From: Lineus longissimus
Lineage: Eukaryota > Nemertea > Pilidiophora > Heteronemertea > Lineidae
Length of the DNA stretch: 32,500 nucleotides
Assembly: GCF_910592395.1 (NCBI RefSeq)
Contig: NC_088312.1
Span: 14,199,579-14,232,078, forward strand
Reading direction: 5' to 3'
Under the pieces are notes generated by a model. It saw nothing but the letters and a program-made list of their open reading frames with translations, did not search any database and was not told the DNA's origin. The translations under genes were made by a program, and so were the position numbers. This document shows, piece by piece, positions 26,769 through 32,500 of the stretch. Each line of letters opens with the position of its first letter. Within the stretch, counting starts at the first letter, position 1.

Positions 26769-28053
26769 TCACATGTCAGCTTTGCATGTGGCTCGACGGT
26801 GCCCGAATCTCAGACAGCCATAACACAGGGCCTTATCCTTGATTGTAGTTTTTCGCTCGGTCAGAGACATTGCTGCAAAGGTTGGACACGTGGCGACTCC
26901 ATGGGGATTACTGCATACAGCACACTTGCGGGCCTTTGGCTTAGGCTTCTGACTGGTCTGTTCTGATTTAGGCTGCGGCTCAGTTTTGACGATTTTGCAA
27001 CTGTTGACAAAGTCTTCGACTTGAAATGGTTTGCGGTCCCCTTTGCCTTGTCTGGTTTTCCACTGCTGTCCTCCCCTCTTAGACTGACTGGACTGCATGC
27101 GATCCGGGCTTCCTTTACGATGAAGTCACAGAATTCTTGAAAACTTGGGTAGGATGGATCATCTTTGCTCAGCCTTGTATCAACAATCCTGCTCCATCTG
27201 TCCACAATATATCGTGGGAGTTTGCGAAGAATCTTCTTATTTTCATCTGGGTTGTTAAGTCCATCTAGGTAACGGATTGAGTTCATTGCACTAGCACAAC
27301 TTGTCAAGAAGTCGGCGAACTTCCTCAACTCCCTACCATCTCCCGCCTTAAGATGAGGCCAACTGTCAATTCTTTGCTTGTAGGCTTCTGCTGTTATGAA
27401 TTTATTTCCGTACCTTTCCTTTAGGAGCGACCTTGCCCTCATGTATGCATCTGCGGTGCCTTGAGAGAGCAGACCTCGAATAGCCTCCTTTGCTTCACCT
27501 CCCGTATATTTACTCAGGTAGTGTAATCGCTGTGTCACTGAGGTAACACAAGCTTCGATCACGGTCTCAAATGACGAGTTCCATAGCGGATATTGAAGAA
27601 GATCACCCTTGAAGACTTCTGATTCAACTCTCGGCAGGTGGTCCCGACGTTGCGATTCGGTAAGGATTTCGGCTAACTTGGCGATACTCTCATCTGCTGC
27701 ACCAACTCCTTTCGATTCAGAGTCTTGACTGAGAGGATCTCTAGAGGGTGTGAGCCTCTCTGGCTCAGGCTCAGGCGTTGGCTGTGGTGGCAACGCTGAC
27801 GACTTTGACCGTCTTGGGGTGGGTACTGGACTCCACCCATCGTCACTGTGGTGAGGGGCGCTTACAGCAATGTTACTGGCGTCAGGTGTCGCCAATGTCA
27901 CTGGAATAGGTATCTGACTTGCCGGAGTCGAGGTCAAATATCTTGGTTTTGACCTCAGCTCATCTTCCATTTGTTGTATGCTCTTTTCGAGCTTGCTTTT
28001 TTCGGCAGTAAGCATCTGCATCAGCAGTTTCTCGGACTTAACCCTTTTAGCAA
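26769..28053 (-). pseudogene. BEL/Pao gag, 5'-truncated and frameshifted
   Basis: An open frame runs from the 18S junction (~28053) to about 27100. It has an N-terminal coiled coil (KSKLEKSIQQMEDELRS), a Ser/Pro-rich linker and the BEL gag core (LPRVESEVFKGDLLQYPLWNSS). A second frame (27098-26769) carries the zinc knuckles (CAVCSNPHGVATC, CYGCLRFGHRRATC). The frame shifts near 27100, and again at about 26770 into the protease frame. The natural N-terminus and leader are missing. Confidence 0.85.
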
Positions 28054-28277
28054 GATTGGTTTTGACCTAATAAAAGCGCTCTTCCCCGTGAGGGTCGGAG
28101 CTTTGTAGCATGTATTAGCTCTAGAATTACCACAGTTATCCAAGTAAGATTGGACGATCTAAGGAACCATAACTGACCTAATGAGCCATTCGCGGTTTCA
28201 CTGTGTAAAAGTTCGTACTTGGACATGCATGGCTTAATCTTTGAGACAAGCATATGTTACTAGAGGATCAACCAGAT
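28054..28277 (-). rRNA. 18S rRNA, first ~220 nt only (5' fragment)
   Basis: The reverse complement begins TATCTGGTTGATCC and continues through the universal segments GCTTGTCTCAAAGATTAAGC, GTGAAACCGCGAATGGCTC, TGTGGTAATTCTAGAGC and TTTTATTAGGTCAAAACCAA. It ends at about 28054, where BEL gag begins. Compared with typical animal 18S, the segment after GATCCT is two bases shorter and altered (CTAGTAACATATG), and CTCATTAGGTCAG differs from the usual CTCATTAAATCAG. This means either an unusual lineage or a degenerate copy. Confidence 0.93.
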
Positions 28278-28851
28278 AGACCGGACGACGTGTCTGTCTG
28301 TCGGGCAGGTGCAGGGCGCACGCGCCCCGCACTCGCCCCGAGCCGTCGCCGGCAAGGGGGTTCCGGTCTTCAATTTTTTTGCTGTCGTGTGCGCCTGTGC
28401 GGTTGGCCGGCGAGACGCGGGCCGGGGGCCGCGAGACCTACCGTGCGAAGCGCGACGGAGTGCGTGACGGGGTGAACGGCGCGACCGGCCTGGCGACCGA
28501 CGCGGACCTCACCCGACACGTTCTTCACGCCGTGCGCGAGCGCACCTCGACCACGCTTCCGAGACGAGTCCCGTTTTCCCGCCTGCCCTTGCCTGCTCTG
28601 CCGCACAGACGACGACCGTGCTGCTGGCTGGCTGGCTGGCTGGCGGCGGTGCTGGAGTGCACCGACGCCGCAGCCGCCGCCGCCGCGAGACCGACCCGGT
28701 CGCCCGGGCCGCCCTTCGAGAATACGCCGACCGACACCTCCGCGCGGAGGACGGTCTTCCGGACCGATCAGGCGAGCTGACGCGCGATGCGCCCGTGCTA
28801 TCCTGTGGCCGACCCGTGTTGCTCTGGACAACCTTGAAAACTCTGGATTGC
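28278..28851 (-). other. 5' external transcribed spacer of rDNA
   Basis: A GC-rich non-coding stretch immediately upstream of the 18S start on the minus strand. It includes a GCTG run (about 28621-28646) and CCG-rich simple sequence (about 28668-28690). The open frames across it are GC-bias artefacts. No processing site can be named. Confidence 0.75.
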
Positions 28852-28910
28852 TGTAAGGAGGCCGCTCGAGCAGCTTCGCATACCGGGCAACCACTAAAAG
28901 TCCGACGGTT
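28852..28910 (-). promoter_or_regulatory. Candidate Pol I promoter or spacer element (copy 1 of an inverted pair)
   Basis: About 59 bp whose reverse complement recurs at 32442-32500 with about five mismatches (core GCTTCGCATACCGGGCAACC on the plus strand). It lies ~575 bp upstream of 18S, exactly where the spacer repeats end. Conservation of only this short segment suggests a functional rDNA element such as the core promoter; this is inference. Confidence 0.4.
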
Positions 28911-29995
28911 TGGCGCGCCGCGCGTGCCGTAAAAATTTCGGGACGAACGGTTAATTTTTGCGCGCCGAGCCTGGCGATTCTCGGTCGGCCCCCCCCCCCC
29001 CGACCTGGGTGTGTGCCCGACACGAAATTTACCGAAGGCACTCCGCCCGGCCGAAACCGCCGGGAAACCGTCCCCCGGTGGCCACCCGAGGCCTCGGGAC
29101 CGTTTTCGAAAAACCGGACGAGGTCGGGGGCCGAGAGCGGAGACGCGGCACGTCGACGCGGACTCGTAAATTTTCAAGCAGGCACGAAACGTCAAGTTGA
29201 AAAATCGGCCGAAAAAAAACTTCTCCGAATGCGACGAACGTGGACATTTTCCGAAAGCGCTCGACGAGCTCTATCCGCAGGCGGCCTCGTCGGAACCGCC
29301 GCCGCTCGGGAAGGCCTTCGAAACGGGCCTCGAACGCGCGCCGGGCGGGCCTACTTTGACGTTTTGGAATTTTCCAAAAAAAACGCGGCCACTTTTCGGC
29401 ACCTCGCCGCCAGGAGTTGACGGCCCTGGCGCGCCGCGCGTGCCGTAAAAATTTCGGGACGAACGAACGGTTAACTTTTGCGCGCCGAGCCTGGCGATTC
29501 TCGGTCGGGTCCCCCCCCCCCCCCCCCCGGGGTGTGTGCCCGAGACGGAATTTACCGAAGGCACTCCGCCCGGCCGAAACCGCCGGGAAACCGTCCCCCG
29601 GTGGCCACCCGAGGCCTCGGGACCGTTTTCGTAAAACCGGACGATGTCGGGGCCGAGAGCCGAGACGCGGCACGTCGACACGGACTCGTCAATCTTCAAG
29701 CAGGCACGAAACGTCAAGTTGAAAAATCGGCCGAAAAAAAACTTCTCCGAATGCGACGAACGTGGACATTTTCCGAAAGCGCTCGACGAGCTCTATCCGC
29801 AGGCGGCCTCGTCAGAACCGTCGCCGCTCGGGAAGGCCTTCGAAACGGGCCTCGAACGCGCGCCGGGCGGGCCTACTTTGACGTTTTGGAATTTTCCAAA
29901 ACAAACGCGGCCACTTTTCGGCACCTCGCCGCCAGGAGTTGACGGCCCTGGCGCGCCGCGCGTGCCGTAAAAATTTCGAGGCGAACGGTTCACTT
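28911..29995 (-). repeat. rDNA intergenic spacer repeats, ~520 bp, two copies plus a partial third
   Basis: Units start at 28911, 29427 and 29949 with TGGCGCGCCGCGCGTGCCG. The first two are 516 and 522 bp and nearly identical, differing mainly in C-run length (about 12 versus 18) and a GAAC duplication. The third stops after about 45 bp. Subrepeats of this kind are normal in animal rDNA spacers. Overlapping open frames here come from GC bias. Confidence 0.9.
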
Positions 29996-29999
29996 TCGA

Positions 30000-32240
30000 T
30001 CCCTGAGCCTGAGCGTTCGGGCGAGCAATTTTGGGAGCGATCGTGGGAGCGAGCGACCTGCTCGGTGGTCTTGCGAGAGTCGAGTCGAGTGCGAGCGAGC
30101 GCGAGAGACTACGGGGCAAGAGCGAGCGAGTGAGCGAGTGAACGATTTCGTGAGCGATATCGTGAGCGATATCGTGAGCGAGCAGAGGAGCGAAGGCGGG
30201 GCGATTCGAACGTCACCCTATCGGCGGGCGAGCGAGAGAGGGCAGGAAAATCGAGCGAGCAGGGAGCGATCGAATGAGCGAGGGAGCGATTTCGTGAGCG
30301 ATATCGTGAGCGATGATCGAGCGACAGGATGGCCAGTCGCTCGCGAGCGATCTGTGAAGATTTGAAGCGAATCGAGCGATTAACGAGCGAGAAATGAGCG
30401 AGAGAGAGCAGGAAAATCGAGCGAGCAGGGAGCGATCGAACGAGCGAGGGAGCGATTTCGTGAGCGATATCGTGAGCGATAATCGAGCGACAGGATGGCC
30501 AGTCGCTCGCGAGCAATCAGTGAAGATTTGAAGCGAATCGAGCGATTAACGAGCGAGAAATGAGCGAGAGAGAGCAGGAAAATCGAGCAGGGAGCGATCG
30601 AACGAGCGATTGAGCGATTTCATGAGCGATGTGGAGAGCGATAATCAAGCGACAGGATGCCCAGTCGCTCGCGAGCGATCTATGAAGATTTGAAGCGAAT
30701 CGAGCGATTAACGAGCGAGAAATGAGCGAGAGAGGGCAGGAAAATCGAGCGAGCGAGCAGGGAGCGATCGAATGAGCGAGGGAGCGATTTCGTGAGCGAT
30801 ATCGTGAGCGATAATCGAGCGACAGGATGGCCAGTCGCTCGCGAGCGATCTGTGAAGATTTGAAGCGAATCGAGCGATTAACGAGCGAGAAATGAGCGAG
30901 AGAGAGCAGGAAAATCGAGCGAGCGAGCAGGGAGCGATCGAATGAGCGAGGGAGCGATTTCGTGAGCGATATCGTGAGCGATGATCGAGCGACAGGATGG
31001 CCAGTCGCTCGCGAGCGATCTGTGAAGATTTGAAGCGAATCGAGCGATTAACGAGCGAGAAATGAGCGAGAGAGAGCAGGAAAATCGAGCGAGCAGGGAG
31101 CGATCGAACGAGCGAGGGAGCGATTTCGTGAGCGATATCGTGAGCGATGATCGAGCGACAGGATGGCCAGTCGCTCGCGAGCGATCTGTGAAGATTTGAA
31201 GCGAATCGAGCGATTAACGAGCGAGAAATGAGCGAGAGAGAGCAGGAAAATCGAGCGAGCAGGGAGCGATCGAACGAGCGAGGGAGCGATTTCGTGAGCG
31301 ATATCGTGAGCGATAATCGAGCGACAGGATGGCCAGTCGCTCGCGAGCAATCAGTGAAGATTTGAAGCGAATCGAGCGATTAACGAGCGAGAAATGAGCG
31401 AGAGAGAGCAGGAAAATCGAGCAGGGAGCGATCGAACGAGCGATTGAGCGATTTCATGAGCGATGTGGAGAGCGATAATCAAGCGACAGGATGCCCAGTC
31501 GCTCGCGAGCGATCTATGAAGATTTGAAGCGAATCGAGCGATTAACGAGCGAGAAATGAGCGAGAGAGGGCAGGAAAATCGAGCGAGCGAGCAGGGAGCG
31601 ATCGAATGAGCGAGGGAGCGATTTCGTGAGCGATATCGTGAGCGATAATCGAGCGACAGGATGGCCAGTCGCTAGCGAGCGATCTGTGAAGATTTGAAGC
31701 GAATCGAGCGATTAACGAGCGAGAAACGAGCGAGAGAGAGCAGGAAAATCGAGCAGGGAGCGATCGAACGAGCGATTGAGCGATTTCATGAGCGATGTCG
31801 AGAGCGATGATCGAGCGACAGGATGGCCAGTCGCTCGCGAGCGATCTGTGAAGATTTGAAGCGAATCGAGCGATTAACGAGCGAGAAATGAGCGAGAGAG
31901 AGCAGGAAAATCGAGCGAGCGAGCAGGGAGCGAGCGAGTGAGCGAGTGAACGATTTCGTGAGCGATATCGTGAGCGATAATCGAGCGGCAGGATGGCCAG
32001 TCGCTAGCGAGCGATCTGTGAAGATTTGAAGCGAATCGAGCGATTAAGGAGCGAGAAATGAGCGAGAGAGAGAGCAGGAAAATCGAGCAGGGAGCGATCG
32101 AACGAGCGAGGGAGCGATTTCGGGAGCGATGTCGAGAGCGATAATCGAGCGACAGGATGGCCAGTCGCTCGCGAGCGATCTGTGAAGATTTGAAGCGAAT
32201 CGAGCGATTAACGAGCGATTAACGAGCGATTAACGAGCGA
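30000..32240. repeat. rDNA spacer satellite-like array of ~166-bp GAGCGA-rich monomers
   Basis: A marker GGATGGCCAGTCGCT (GGATGCCC in two copies) recurs at 30327, 30493, 30655, 30825, 30995, 31161, 31327, 31489, 31659, 31821, 31991 and 32155, giving periods of 162-170 bp. Within monomers GAGCGA/GAGCGAT motifs dominate, with the 14-bp palindrome TCGCTCGCGAGCGA and repeated CGATATCG. Bases 30000-30320 are a diverged GAGCGA-rich lead-in. There is no gene. Confidence 0.95.
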
Positions 32241-32441
32241 TTGAGCGATGAAAATCGCCAAATGACGAGTTCACCTTCAAATTTGTTTCCGCTATACATG
32301 TGGGATGGGAGTGATTGGTGTTGGTGCGAATGGCCCGTAAGCTGGCCGGCTTCTCTCTTGCGGGTCGCCGGCTGCCGAACGTCGTCGTTCCACGGCGCCT
32401 CACTCAATCCCGCGCGGGTTCTGGGCACTCGGGGCCCGCCC
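32241..32441. other. Unique spacer sequence right of the array
   Basis: About 200 bp between the satellite-like array and the inverted promoter-like segment. It is GC-moderate, includes the palindromic CCCGCGCGGG, and has no similarity that I can see to the 520-bp repeats or the external transcribed spacer. No gene is apparent. Confidence 0.5.
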
Positions 32442-32500
32442 AACGGTCGGACTTTTAGTGGTTGCCCGGTATGCGAAGCCGCTCGCGCGGCCTCCTTACA
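32442..32500 (+). promoter_or_regulatory. Inverted copy of the candidate rDNA promoter segment (copy 2)
   Basis: Reverse complement of 28852-28910 with about five mismatches. It faces right, away from the 18S fragment, and runs to the window edge. If it is a promoter, a second rDNA unit could start beyond the window in the opposite direction. Confidence 0.4.

Larger units (their letters stand above)
18096..28053 (-). mobile_element. BEL/Pao LTR retrotransposon, 5'-truncated and internally duplicated
   Basis: Minus-strand reading gives gag with zinc knuckles, an aspartic protease of the A17/DUF1758 kind, reverse transcriptase, RNase H, integrase and the DUF5641-type C-terminal domain. Order and families are those of BEL/Pao. 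The 5' LTR and the start of gag are missing: at about 28053 the sequence turns directly into 18S rDNA. Several frameshifts and a nonsense codon show a dead copy. The left limit is uncertain. Confidence 0.85.

Noticed and set aside
28254-29970. Many long overlapping frames of 60-230 codons on both strands
   Set aside because: They lie in GC-rich rDNA spacer, where stop codons are rare, they overlap each other on both strands and repeat with the 520-bp units. No protein motif is present.
30109-31350. Arg/Ser-rich repetitive frames in the GAGCGA array
   Set aside because: They are translations of a simple repeat, recurring with the 834-bp period.

Overview
The window is animal nuclear DNA made of three unrelated blocks joined end to end. 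Block 1 (1 to about 18,018) is an apparently intact Polinton/Maverick element of the adintovirus kind. It is A+T-rich, with inverted termini of at least 129 bp, fifteen open reading frames and no visible broken gene. Block 2 (about 18,096 to 28,053, minus strand) is a decayed BEL/Pao LTR retrotransposon, cut off inside gag, with pro-RT-RNase H present twice in tandem. Block 3 (about 28,054 to 32,500) is ribosomal DNA: the first ~220 nt of an 18S gene on the minus strand, its GC-rich 5' external transcribed spacer, two ~520-bp spacer repeats and a ~2.2-kb array of ~166-bp GAGCGA-rich monomers. The host is a metazoan. The 18S fragment looks vaguely lophotrochozoan (mollusc-like), but I cannot place it with confidence.

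Polinton layout: a rightward block of five probable virion or accessory genes (202-5752); a leftward penton-like gene (5856-6806); rightward protein-primed DNA polymerase B (6863-10606); a leftward block with a conserved hydrophobic protein, a small unknown protein, a zinc-finger/HNH protein and a chromodomain integrase (10918-14211); a rightward packaging ATPase (14216-14836) that shares a 10-bp palindromic start region with the integrase; and a leftward morphogenesis block of two small membrane proteins, a second penton-like protein and the double jelly-roll major capsid protein (14881-17759). PolB with terminal protein priming would copy the element, integrase would insert it, and ATPase, MCP and pentons would build and fill a virion. 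I found no adenovirus-type maturation protease.

The most unusual signal is a family of ~30-bp double mini-hairpins (called DHE here) at about 19 places, roughly 28 units, all inside the Polinton. Each unit has two adjacent 4-bp stems with 3-nt loops (GAGC-N3-GCTC and GGAC-N3-GTCC). Stems are conserved or change on both arms together, while loops vary freely. Units sit in either orientation, in at least five reading frames inside genes without breaking them, repeatedly at stop codons, and as head-to-head arrays on both sides of PolB. They resemble fungal mitochondrial double-hairpin elements and Rickettsia palindromic elements in behaviour. I do not know of a description of them in Polintons.

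Other points of interest are the two penton paralogues on one element, a near-uniform TTAAATG-type start context, a second TIR-like sequence directly abutting the right terminus, the BEL-to-18S junction, and an inverted copy of a promoter-like rDNA segment at the window's right end.
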